Of a stretch of 64,000 nucleotides of DNA, positions 33,482 to 42,516 are shown one piece after another (positions within the stretch are counted from its first letter, which is position 1; every line of letters starts with the position of its first letter). The DNA comes from Labyrinthula sp. Ha (taxonomy: Eukaryota; Sar; Bigyra; Labyrinthulida; Labyrinthulaceae): the NCBI GenBank assembly GCA_015227615.1, contig JAALGZ010000001.1:186001-250000 (forward strand). The letters run 5' to 3'. A program made the position numbers and the translations under genes. The notes beneath the pieces were generated by a model that was not told the origin of the DNA, did not search any database, and saw only the letters and a list, made by a program, of their open reading frames with translations.

Positions 33482-34798
33482 ATGGAAACAGAAGCTGCTT
33501 CCACGAGTCTTCCAAAGACAATTCCTACACAAAGGAACTTAACTTTATTAGAACGAATGGTTTCAGCTTCATTTGGAGCTTTTCTAACATCCTTACTTGT
33601 CACACCTTTAGACGTTGTTAAAACAAGACTTCAAACTCAAACCTCAAACCCAAAACTCAACAATTTCTCACACATGTCGTATTCTACTGTTAAACAAAAA
33701 CTTTCATCCCAAAATTTTTCATTCAAAGATCCTCTTCGATGTCCGAGCTGTACACATTATATTTTTTCAAATGGTCTTATGGAACACACAATACCTAAAT
33801 CCATTCTTTTTTCTCATTGTTCAAATACTCAATTCAATTCTCCTTCAACGGTTAAATCACCTCCAAGAAATTTCTCCAAGTTCTCTTCAGGGTCTTTAAC
33901 GGTTAAAAAATCTTCTCCTAATCTATTTTTTCAACGGTCAATTTTGAGTCCAACGGTTAGTAGAAGCATTCCAATTGTCGCGTACGAATCAAAAGTGATT
34001 GAATTTAATGGAACATTTGATGGGTTGCGAAAGATATTGAATAAGGAAGGTTTATCTGGTTTATATTTAGGTTTAAAGCCAACCTTATTTATGGCCATTC
34101 CAGCCACTGTACTATATTTTGCTGCTTATGATTATCTTTCTATTTATTTACAAAAACAAGGATCTAAATTTGGAAAAAATGAAGAGTTTCAAACTGCTTC
34201 AATAGCACTGCTTTCAGGATCCTCAGCAAGAGTTTTTGCATCTACTATTGTTTCACCTATTGAACTTGTTCGAACAAAACTGCAAGCAACAAACTTAGCA
34301 CATCAAAATATTTCCTCTGCAGAGAATACAAAAATAGTGCTAAAAGAACTTCGCAAAGATATAAAATCTTCAAGTATTTTAACTCTTTGGAGAGGTTTGT
34401 TGCCTACTTTATTACGGGATGTACCTTTTTCTGCAGTATATTGGGTTTGTGTTGAGTTAACTAAAAAAGAATTGAGAAAAAGAGGATACAAAGAGACAAA
34501 GAGGGATGAAATTTACGTATCCCTTGTAAGTGGATCTGTTTCAGGAATGGTCGCAGCTTTTTTAACAACCCCATTTGACGTGATAAAGACCAGAAGACAA
34601 GTGTTTGAGTTTTCAAAACAAAGTGGAACAAAAGAATCTTCAAGCAAGTTGTCTCATATTTTACAAACAATCATAAAGAAAGAAGGTGTGAAAGGTTTGT
34701 TTGCAGGATTACTTCCAAGAGTTGCTAAAGTTGCTCCTTCGTGTGGAATTATGCTTTCTTCTTATGAAGCTGGAAAACAGTTTTTTATTCGAACATAG
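33482..34798 (+). CDS. Mitochondrial carrier, SLC25A39/SLC25A40/Mtm1 type (438 aa)
   Basis: Three tandem mitochondrial-carrier repeats carry the signatures PLDVVKTRLQ, PIELVRTKLQ and PFDVIKTRRQ. Subfamily-typical blocks are VARF-like SSARVFAS.IVSPIEL, LWRGLLPTLLRDVPFSAVYW and GLFAGLLPRVAKVAPSCGIM. The closest relatives I recognise are SLC25A39/40 and yeast Mtm1, which import glutathione into the mitochondrial matrix and support Fe-S and Mn homeostasis. The first matrix loop is long, about 110 residues. It contains C87-x2-C90, then YIFSNGLMEH (human: YSNGLMDH), and C113, placed like the cysteine-rich Fe-S sensing loop of SLC25A39. Single exon. The 438 aa exceed the common 300 because of that loop. 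Confidence 0.93.
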   Translation: METEAASTSLPKTIPTQRNLTLLERMVSASFGAFLTSLLVTPLDVVKTRLQTQTSNPKLNNFSHMSYSTVKQKLSSQNFSFKDPLRCPSCTHYIFSNGLMEHTIPKSILFSHCSNTQFNSPSTVKSPPRNFSKFSSGSLTVKKSSPNLFFQRSILSPTVSRSIPIVAYESKVIEFNGTFDGLRKILNKEGLSGLYLGLKPTLFMAIPATVLYFAAYDYLSIYLQKQGSKFGKNEEFQTASIALLSGSSARVFASTIVSPIELVRTKLQATNLAHQNISSAENTKIVLKELRKDIKSSSILTLWRGLLPTLLRDVPFSAVYWVCVELTKKELRKRGYKETKRDEIYVSLVSGSVSGMVAAFLTTPFDVIKTRRQVFEFSKQSGTKESSSKLSHILQTIIKKEGVKGLFAGLLPRVAKVAPSCGIMLSSYEAGKQFFIRT

Positions 34799-35109
34799 AA
34801 AATAGAAATATACTGACCAGTTTGCTTTTCTTGCTGTGGTATTTTGTTTGCAAAGTCTGTTGGGGGACTTTCAGGAGATACAAAAAATTATAATACCTTT
34901 GTTTTCGGTCTGTTTTCCCTCTTTTATCGTTTTAAGAACACTTCGTTTAGTGTTTTGTCCGTTGCACCAAGTACTGAAATAGTGGTATCTGGGGATAGAA
35001 AAGAGCAAACTTGAAAAGCTTATTTATTGGCGCTTAAACAGAAAAAAAAAAACAAGAAAAAGATTATATTTATTTGACTAAAAACAAGATAGGTAATTTA
35101 TAAGGGAAG
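34799..35109. other. Short intergenic region, 311 bp
   Basis: Nothing gene-like is visible. An A-rich tract (about 35041-35060) precedes the Myb start codon. Confidence 0.6.
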
Positions 35110-35631
35110 ATGAAAATAAAACAAAAGAGAAACTGGACGAAAGAAGAGGATGAACATCTGAGTTTATTGGTTAAACGGAGTCAGGGGAATAGTTGGTCCC
35201 AAATCGGTGCACTTTTTCCAAGTAGATCGGCAAAGCAGTGTAGAGACAGATGGTTTAACCATCTAAGACCTGAGTTAAACAAATCCCCATGGAGTGCGCA
35301 AGAAGATAAAAGACTTTTTGCAGCTTATAAGAGATATGGAAATTCTTGGTCCAAAATAGCCAAGGAATGTTTTCCTGGGAGAACAGATTTATCGGTAAAA
35401 AACAGGTTCTATTCGTTTCGAAGAAAGGAACAAAGAGTTTTGAAGGGGTTGGTTGATGGGAGTTGTATGCCGAACAAAGAGGAAAGTGTAATTTTGAGTC
35501 CTGACAGTATGGAAGTTTTGTTCAGACATAAGATTGAGACGTTGGAGCTAATGGTACGGGTGAAAGATATGGAGTGTGCTTGGTTAATGGGAAGTTTGAA
35601 ATTTTTGTTGAGTAATGACTGTGAGAAGTAG
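35110..35631 (+). CDS. Two-repeat Myb DNA-binding protein (173 aa)
   Basis: Two adjacent Myb repeats occupy residues 5-105. Repeat A is RNWTKEEDEHLSLLV...NSWSQIGALFPSRSAKQCRDRWFNHLRP. Repeat B is KSPWSAQEDKRLFAAYKRYGNSWSKIAKECFPGRTDLSVKNRFYSFRR. The tryptophan spacing and KQCRDRW / SVKNRFYS recognition helices match R2R3 Myb proteins of animals, plants and protists, which bind DNA as transcription factors. The C-terminal 65 residues are unrecognised; a heptad-like helix (MEVLFRHKIETLELMVRVKDME) may dimerise. Single exon, stop TAG. Confidence 0.92.
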   Translation: MKIKQKRNWTKEEDEHLSLLVKRSQGNSWSQIGALFPSRSAKQCRDRWFNHLRPELNKSPWSAQEDKRLFAAYKRYGNSWSKIAKECFPGRTDLSVKNRFYSFRRKEQRVLKGLVDGSCMPNKEESVILSPDSMEVLFRHKIETLELMVRVKDMECAWLMGSLKFLLSNDCEK

Positions 35632-35884
35632 TTGCTTTGTTTTCTGGTAGTATGTAGTATTAATTTTTAACCTCTTGAATATATGCAGCAGCAGTCTTAC
35701 ATGCAACAAGATAATGATAATTTTTTATTCTTTTTGGATTTAAGATTATGAAGTTTTGTTTGTTTGTTTTGTGTGTTTGTTTCTCTTTTCTTATTTCGAG
35801 ACTAGGTTTACAAACTTCTTGAATCTTGACTTGTGCTATTGATCCCGAAATTTAACCCAAAACGTATTCAAGAAATACACAATC

Positions 35885-37174
35885 ATGACAAACCTTTTTT
35901 TATCACTCCTATCTCTCCTTCCTTTGCTTTCCTATACTCTTGACCTACAAGCTATCCCCTATGATCAACTTGTCTCGTTTACTTCTCTCGACTCCCTTCC
36001 GAAACATATATTAACTGAATTGAACGTAGTTGGTGCGATCGCAGTATCAAGCTTGCCCGGAATGACAAACATGGGCCAGGAGACTCTTGAGAAATTGTCA
36101 AATTGTTTGCAAACATCTACCGAGGTTGGACTCATCAACACTGAGACGTCTTCAGTTGATCAACAGGAGGTGATTATAGCTTTAGATGACTTTGCAAAAT
36201 TCTCCGATGTTTGTGTTGAAGTTAAGGAAGCTACTCTACCATTTCTCCACAGCTTGGAAAAACTCTCCATCGTCTTAGAAAACCTTTTATCCAAGAATAT
36301 CAAGCAAAACTCCTCCGAATTTTCTCCTCAACTGTCAAAATCATCGAATTTTCACTCCATAACAACTCCCTCAATAAGAGATTCGGGGTATATCCAAGAT
36401 TTCAACAAATTAACACCGCACTCATCTGAATCAACTATGTTCACCCTTCTTTTTCCATTTAACACAAATTTATTTTTGAAACTACCATCTCAAGAGCTGT
36501 TGAAACCAAATCTTTCATCTAACGAAATTATTTTGTTGATCCCTTTTCTTCAACGAACTATTTCTCAAACTACTCTATTTCATAAACGGACAAAACCGGA
36601 TTTCTCTGTTTCTTCCAGAAGTTTTTTTATTAAAAATGAAGTAAGAAGAAATCTAGAGTTAAATGATGAGATAACAACACTGGACAACAACGGATTTTGC
36701 TCTGGGCAAAGTGTTAGTATGTATATGGCAGGGTTCACTAGTCTTGGCAATGCAGATGAAGACTGCTTGGTGTTTTTCTTTCGTTCTTGGGTGATGGACA
36801 GTAGATTCAAGTTTGGGTTAGGGGCTGCAGGGTCAGTTCTACTCGGTGGATTTAGTGAATTTATCGTCTTTGTTCGTGGAAAGGTGACTGGAGACAAAGA
36901 AAAAATGTCCAATCAAGTTGTGAATGTTTTTCTTTATGGTTTGCAGCAGGGAATTGGGTATCTGGCTATGTTCATTGCTATGACTTATTCAGTTGCTTTA
37001 TTTATTTTGATCGTAGTTGGACTAACATTAGGACACTGGATGTTCAACTTTACTCCTACGAAACAAGTTTTTACTTCATTAAAAGAAGAAAAAGAAGATA
37101 AAGTAGAGAAATATGTTCCTGAGGAGAAGAAAAGTCTAGTTGATGAAGATGAGAAAGTAGAAGCGAGTCTGTAA
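35885..37174 (+). CDS. Ctr-type copper transporter with long ectodomain (429 aa)
   Basis: A signal peptide (NLFLSLLSLLPLLSYTLDL) is followed by a Ser/Thr- and Asn-rich ectodomain of about 255 residues. The C-terminal part has the Ctr/SLC31 layout: a methionine pair in SVSMYMAGF (M279, M281), a first membrane segment near 308-333, an intracellular loop, then a second segment with the copper-pathway motif M362-x3-M366 (AMFIAMTYS) and a final segment with G379-x3-G383 (GLTLGHWMF). These motifs form the trimeric Cu(I) pore in the family. The ectodomain is far longer than usual and has few extra Met clusters. The C-terminus is highly charged. Ctr proteins import Cu(I) at the plasma membrane or release it from vacuoles. 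The stop lies 9 bp from that of LSM12. A CCCAAAA motif sits 25 bp upstream. Confidence 0.85.
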   Translation: MTNLFLSLLSLLPLLSYTLDLQAIPYDQLVSFTSLDSLPKHILTELNVVGAIAVSSLPGMTNMGQETLEKLSNCLQTSTEVGLINTETSSVDQQEVIIALDDFAKFSDVCVEVKEATLPFLHSLEKLSIVLENLLSKNIKQNSSEFSPQLSKSSNFHSITTPSIRDSGYIQDFNKLTPHSSESTMFTLLFPFNTNLFLKLPSQELLKPNLSSNEIILLIPFLQRTISQTTLFHKRTKPDFSVSSRSFFIKNEVRRNLELNDEITTLDNNGFCSGQSVSMYMAGFTSLGNADEDCLVFFFRSWVMDSRFKFGLGAAGSVLLGGFSEFIVFVRGKVTGDKEKMSNQVVNVFLYGLQQGIGYLAMFIAMTYSVALFILIVVGLTLGHWMFNFTPTKQVFTSLKEEKEDKVEKYVPEEKKSLVDEDEKVEASL

Positions 37175-37183
37175 GTGTAAAAA

Positions 37184-37805
37184 TTAAGTGGCATTTAAGG
37201 AAACTGTTTTAATAATATCTTGAACTCTTTCAACAGCAGGTTTATCTTGTCCAAATACTTTATCAAATGTATATTCTGGTTTGATAGAGACATTTAAATC
37301 AGGGATTTGGATATTCTTGTTTTCCCAATTAACTTCGTATGTCTTTGAGAGAAGATTGAACACATCTTGACCTATTTTGGATACATTTTTACCTATCTTA
37401 TTATATTTTAAAGATGACTTTGAAATTCCTATTTCTTCTCTTCTTCTCAACTCTTCAAAAGAAGGAACTCTTGGTTTACTTAGTTGACTTGATTCTGTTT
37501 TCTTTATCCTCTAAAAGTTGAGTAGATTAGCTAATTTACCTCGATACTTGTTGTAAACGATATAGTAAAAATTCTAACCTTTACATTTTTCCTAAATATT
37601 AATTGTTAAACACAGAGTTTACTGATCTTCGCTTGGAGGACTGTTAATATTTTCCTCGTCTAGGGTGAAGGTGAAAGAAAGGTGTACGTAACACAATGGT
37701 ATCAAATTTTCTATCATATGCTTTAACTACACCGGTATATTGTTCATTGGTTTGTGTTATTATTCTGACTTGATCACCAATGCTGTATGGAAAGCTCTTG
37801 CTCAT
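37184..37805 (-). CDS. LSM12: LSM12-like protein, four exons
   Basis: No single frame covers this gene. Exons 37805-37688, 37659-37623, 37591-37540 and 37510-37184 are separated by introns of 28, 31 and 29 nt (all GT-AG), giving 177 aa. Exon 1 encodes the Lsm fold start (SIGDQVRIITQTNEQYTGVVKAYD). Exons 2-3 complete it (VLHEENINS..KNVKVRIFTISFTTSIERI, matching the ADILLINLQYVSEVEII block of human LSM12). Exon 4 is the anticodon-binding-like AD domain (SFEELRRREEIGISK...VGQD-type helix...AVERVQDIIKTV). LSM12 family members bind RNA and associate with Pbp1/ataxin-2 and, in animals, NAADP signalling. The start is the first ATG in frame. CCCAAAAT lies about 75 bp upstream. Confidence 0.88.
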
Positions 37806-40800
37806 CTTGGATTGAAGTTGAAGATTTGGGAAATGATTTTATTCGTTGTGTTTGAATGGGAAGTTTTATTGTGCTGTGTATTTTGGGTAAATTTTAAAAA
37901 GTGTTTCTCATGGCAACATTCCAGAATTATAGGAAGCACTCCAACATTGTAATATAGTATACCCTTTAATACCAATACAACAATACTTACATAGGAATAA
38001 TAAACTATGAAATTCATCATATCGTGAACTATTTTGTCTACAGTTGTACAACTAGAGGTTCTGAAAAGAAAATGAAACAAAAGGTTGCAACTAATTAAGA
38101 TCATCCTAACTCCTGCTTGACTTATGATACCTATGAGTTTCTTGCCATGGTACAAGCGGTGTACAAGACCGTAAATTATTTCTTACTATATGGTTAACTA
38201 ACATTCCTCAGAGTATTTCTCTTCTTACGAAAGAATATTAGGTATCCTCTTCAATGTTTATATATATACGCAGTTGACATCTTCTCTGAACTACGACTGA
38301 GATGTAATAATATAATAATTAAGCATTAAATTATTAAGCGCATGAAAAATGTATTCTATCAAGTAATTTTTTTCTGGGGCCTTCAAACCTGTTTGGTTTT
38401 CGAAAAATTTTTTGACTCTCCCCAAAGAAAAACTTTGTTACGAGCTTGCATTCACTGCCAAACACAGCATTATCACTTGTTAGATAACTTTCCATAGTCA
38501 AAAATATTTTTCCATTTATGTTAATAGGTGACATAATGTTTACAGCTGTCAAAGCTCTGCAATGAAAAATTCAGCTTGATGTTCGCTCCTCAAACGACAA
38601 CAAAGTAGCTACTGCATAGTACATAGAGGTGAGATTTGGTTCATTGATAATTTATCAATAAGAAATTTACTTACGTTTTTCTTATAAATGATTCTGATAA
38701 TTCTCTAACCATTGTTCTTGATTATTGATAATCAATTGATTATCAATACAAGGCTGCGTCATACGGCCCTGGGCCAAATGGCTCAAGAATAAATATTTCA
38801 GTTGCCACTGTAGGAAAATCTTAAAAATACGGGGATGTAGCCCTACTGGATTTTATTAGCGGACTATTCTTGTGTCAGTTGGCCTTCTTATGTGGATTCT
38901 CATACGATGCATAACTAAAATATTTGTTCTTCAGCCACTTAACCCAGAGCCATATGGCCCAATTTATTATTGATGATCAGTTGATGACCTAAATAAAACC
39001 AAAATCATTTGATAAAAATCAACATCCAAATTCTTTTGTTGATAATCAGGATCAAAATGAATATCAAATGATTTTTGATAATTTTTATCAAATCCCACCC
39101 CGAATAGCCACAGTGAGACATCTAAGTTTCAATATTTTTTTTTCAGAGACATATATCTTAAGCTTCTTCTAATCTCGATAGATTTATTACTTGATCTACA
39201 TTCTAGTGCAGTTTAGCCTCGTCGCATATTTCGTTAAATCAGCTTTTAAAATTCTACAAAAATACGACAGATTACTGTACCATTTAATGCTACATAACTC
39301 GATAAAATATAACATTAAAAAAACCAACCCTTTTTGAATGGTAAAAGTGTAACAAGGTTATTATCAAAATTATTCTTAAATTTTTCTTGTTCTCATCACT
39401 TATGCTTAATCAAACCTCTAACCGTTCACCTCTCACAAAGCTGTCCTACAGATTGCAGTATCAACTTGTGAAAATGCGACTGAATTTTGCAACTCTCTTA
39501 ACAATATCAAAATGAAGAAAGTTACATAAAATCATAATACGTACTGCTACCACTAGATACTTGGTGAAATTTTTCTAGGCCCAATGCAGAAAAAAAAAGT
39601 ATAATAAGTTGCCTATCAGGAGAAAATTAAGCACCTATCACTTACATTTATTCCTTAGAGAGACCCAAGATTAGTAAATGGTATAATGATTATTTAGAAT
39701 ATGTCTCAAAAATCATTGAAAATTCCCGAGTATTTGGAAGAATATGATGTCTAAGTAAATATGACCACATAAAGAACGCGTTTCAACACAAGTATTACCG
39801 ACTCATCAAACCAGCCATATCTGTCACTAAAGTAGTACGAAAGGTAACCAGACAAATATGATACCATATTCAGTAGAATGAACAGCCTTTAAGCATCTAT
39901 TGTTTTGAGTACAGGCTTACATCTTCTAGAAGGAAGAGGTTTAGAAAACACAAAACCGTTGTGTTTGGAATTTATTTCTTTGCCGAGAATGGGAGAAAGA
40001 AAAACCTAGTAGCTATAACACACGATTTGAGACAGGGAGAACTTTTCAAAATATATATAGACTTGAATGTGACAAGAATTTTAAATCATGAAAATGGAAA
40101 GTTTTAAGGTGTTAAATATACTTGAATCTTTTTGAGCAATTGCAGGTTTAAATTTTTTAAGAAAATACAATTTGAACTCAAGTTTCCTGTGCAATTGCTA
40201 TTTATAGTAACATAAATCTAAGATCTTCATTTATTTCGGACTTGTACAGTTTCACTAAACCCCAATTTGAATAGTAAACGAAACTACAGTAAAACGTTGG
40301 AACAAAGCAACTGCACCACATTAACATATCACCTGAGGCATTCACACTATATGCTTCCACTATTTTATTTCCATAAATAGTATCTAAAAAATAGATAATC
40401 ATATTTTGTACTACCTACCTAATGCATATATAATATAATTCTTCTAGCCTGAAATTTGCTCGATTCTAATAAAGTCGCTAGATTTTGGAGTCATAACCCC
40501 AAGGAATTCCTTGGATAGTGGAGAGTATTATACTTACTTTTCCGGACCAAGAATCCTAATCATAACATATAACTGTGAATTACCATCAATGTTAGGAATA
40601 GCTTACTTTTAAAATTAATGCTAGATCTAAAAACATAAGGGTTGTATTCTGTAGAAAACTTCTCTAAAAGGCCTAATAATATATCTCCCATATAGATCTA
40701 AAACAAAAAGAGATTATTACGCTATAAAATTATATATTACTTATACGGTTCTTGAGTGCGTAGTATATATAATTAGAACTTTGGGGAAAGTAGAAAACAA

Positions 40801-41209
40801 TTTAAATATGTTTAACTCCAGTTCAAAGCACAAAATGTGTTGAAACACCTACCTAACAAAAACTTAATGGACTAGGATTTATGGCTCATTAGTAGAAATA
40901 ACGAATAATAATTATATATATACAAATTTTGCTAATGTAACTGGGTGTAAAAGACTTCGATTGCAAAGGGAAAATTAATGACGGAAACCTCTTCAAGCCA
41001 CTCCTTAACAAGAACTTTGTTTTCAGAGCAGAAAAATATATAGTCATCAAAATAAAAAAAATTCTAAATTCAGTGAAATTAAACTTCTTATTGCCCATAT
41101 CTTTCTTTCAATGTAGAATACCCAAAATTTGAACTTGGTTTGAAGAATGACGATTCAGATAACTTCTCAACGAGTAATTGTCATGGTGCATTACCATATT
41201 TAAGAGAAA
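37806..41209. other. Gene desert, about 3.4 kb, containing the second MITE-like repeat
   Basis: Apart from the element at 38626-39101, no motif-bearing open frame is seen. ATTTTGGGTAA at 37880-37890 belongs to the presumed LSM12 promoter, and TACCCAAAATT at 41119-41129 to that of the SOF1 gene. Confidence 0.6.
38626..39101. mobile_element. MITE-like repeat, copy 2 (about 476 bp)
   Basis: Same family and orientation as the repeat at 26091-26556. Long internal blocks are identical, such as TCTTAAAAATACGGGGATG and GTGGATTCTCATACGATG. The right end, read on the opposite strand, is GGGGTGGGATTTGATAA; the left end is GAGGTGAGATTTG, so the terminal inverted repeat is imperfect. A TA precedes the left end; the right boundary is uncertain by a few bases. 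Clustered TTGATAATCAA palindromes lie near both ends. There is no coding capacity. Confidence 0.82.
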
Positions 41210-42514
41210 ATGAAATTCAAAGTATTAACACGAAATGATGTTCAATATACTCGAGACCGTCCAGATGATCTTGTTCAACTTCATAGAAGCTCAAATCCTG
41301 ATTTACACCCATTTGCAAAAGCTAAAGAATATACCAGAGCATTGAATGCAGCAAAGTTAAACCGTGTATTTGCAAAACCCTTCGTTGGCGCATTGAGTGG
41401 TCACACAGACAGTATAATTTCTCTACACTTACACCGAAATAATCATAAAAGTTTAATCTCAGGATCTTCAGATGGAGAAGTTAAACTCTGGAATTTAATA
41501 AACCAAAAGTGTATAAATACTTTCAAAGCACATAAAGGTTTCGTACGAGATGTTATTTTCACTAATCAAAGGGAAACTTTTCTTTCTGGAGGTGATGATA
41601 AACAAATTAAGCTTTTTGATAAGGATGAAAGAGAAAAATTTTCAGCTGGGTATACAGTTTATGGATTAGATTATCATTGGAAAGAAGATCTATTTGCTTC
41701 TTGTGGTGAACAACTTGATATTTGGGATTTAACAAAAACCAACCCTGTTTTTTCTTTTCAATGGGATGATGAAACTATTAAGAAAGTAAAGTTTAATCCA
41801 AGTGAGAAAGATCTTTTAGCTACAATAAGTACAAATCGAGCGCTTACTTTGTTTGATTATCGACAAAAATCAGCACTTCATAAGACAATTTTAAAAATGC
41901 AGAGTAATAATTTAGATTGGAATCCAATGGAACCAAATAAACTTCTTGTTACAAATGAAGATTTTTGTACATATTATTTTGATATTCGAAAATTAATTCG
42001 TCCAGTTACTATTCATAAAAGTCATGTTGGTCCAGTTATGGATGTTTGTTTTTCTCCAACAGGAAAAGAATTTGTAACTGGATCTTATGACCGTACATTG
42101 CGGATATTTAAAACAGAGAAAATGTATTCAAGGGAAATTTATCATACAAAAAGAATGCAAAGAATATTTTGTGTTGGTTTTAGTCGAGATGGAAAGTTTG
42201 TTCTTTCAGGAAGTGATGATATGAATTTAAGAATTTGGAAATCAAATTCAAGTGAAAAGTTTACAAGAAAGAATAAAAGAGAAAAACAAAGTTTAGATTA
42301 TTCTGAAAAGTTAATAAAAAGATTTGAAGGATCAAAAGAAGTTGGAAGAATAGTTCGACATAGACAAGTTCCAAAGTTAATTCACAAAGAAACAAAAAAA
42401 TATAAAATAATGGAAAATTCACAAAAAAGAAAAGAAAACAACAGAGTTATACATTCAAAAGAACAAAAACAAAAAGATCAAAAAGATAGAGTTGTTATTC
42501 AAGATGTTGAATAG
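41210..42514 (+). CDS. SOF1/DCAF13 WD40 ribosome-biogenesis factor (434 aa)
   Basis: A U3 snoRNP/small-subunit processome protein needed for 18S rRNA maturation in the nucleolus. The N-terminus is typical of the family (MKFKVLTRNDVQYTRDRPDDL, then NPDLHPFAKAKEYTRALNAAKLNRVFAKPF). About seven WD repeats follow to residue 345, including GHTDSIISL, SGSSDGEVKLWN, SPTGKEFVTGSYDRTLRIF and SGSDDMNLRIW. The SOF1-specific C-terminal helix comes last (LIKRFEGSKEVGRIVRHRQVPKLI) with a Lys-rich tail. The length matches human DCAF13 (445). Single exon. Only two bases separate its stop from that of the convergent gene. Confidence 0.96.
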   Translation: MKFKVLTRNDVQYTRDRPDDLVQLHRSSNPDLHPFAKAKEYTRALNAAKLNRVFAKPFVGALSGHTDSIISLHLHRNNHKSLISGSSDGEVKLWNLINQKCINTFKAHKGFVRDVIFTNQRETFLSGGDDKQIKLFDKDEREKFSAGYTVYGLDYHWKEDLFASCGEQLDIWDLTKTNPVFSFQWDDETIKKVKFNPSEKDLLATISTNRALTLFDYRQKSALHKTILKMQSNNLDWNPMEPNKLLVTNEDFCTYYFDIRKLIRPVTIHKSHVGPVMDVCFSPTGKEFVTGSYDRTLRIFKTEKMYSREIYHTKRMQRIFCVGFSRDGKFVLSGSDDMNLRIWKSNSSEKFTRKNKREKQSLDYSEKLIKRFEGSKEVGRIVRHRQVPKLIHKETKKYKIMENSQKRKENNRVIHSKEQKQKDQKDRVVIQDVE

Positions 42515-42516
42515 TT

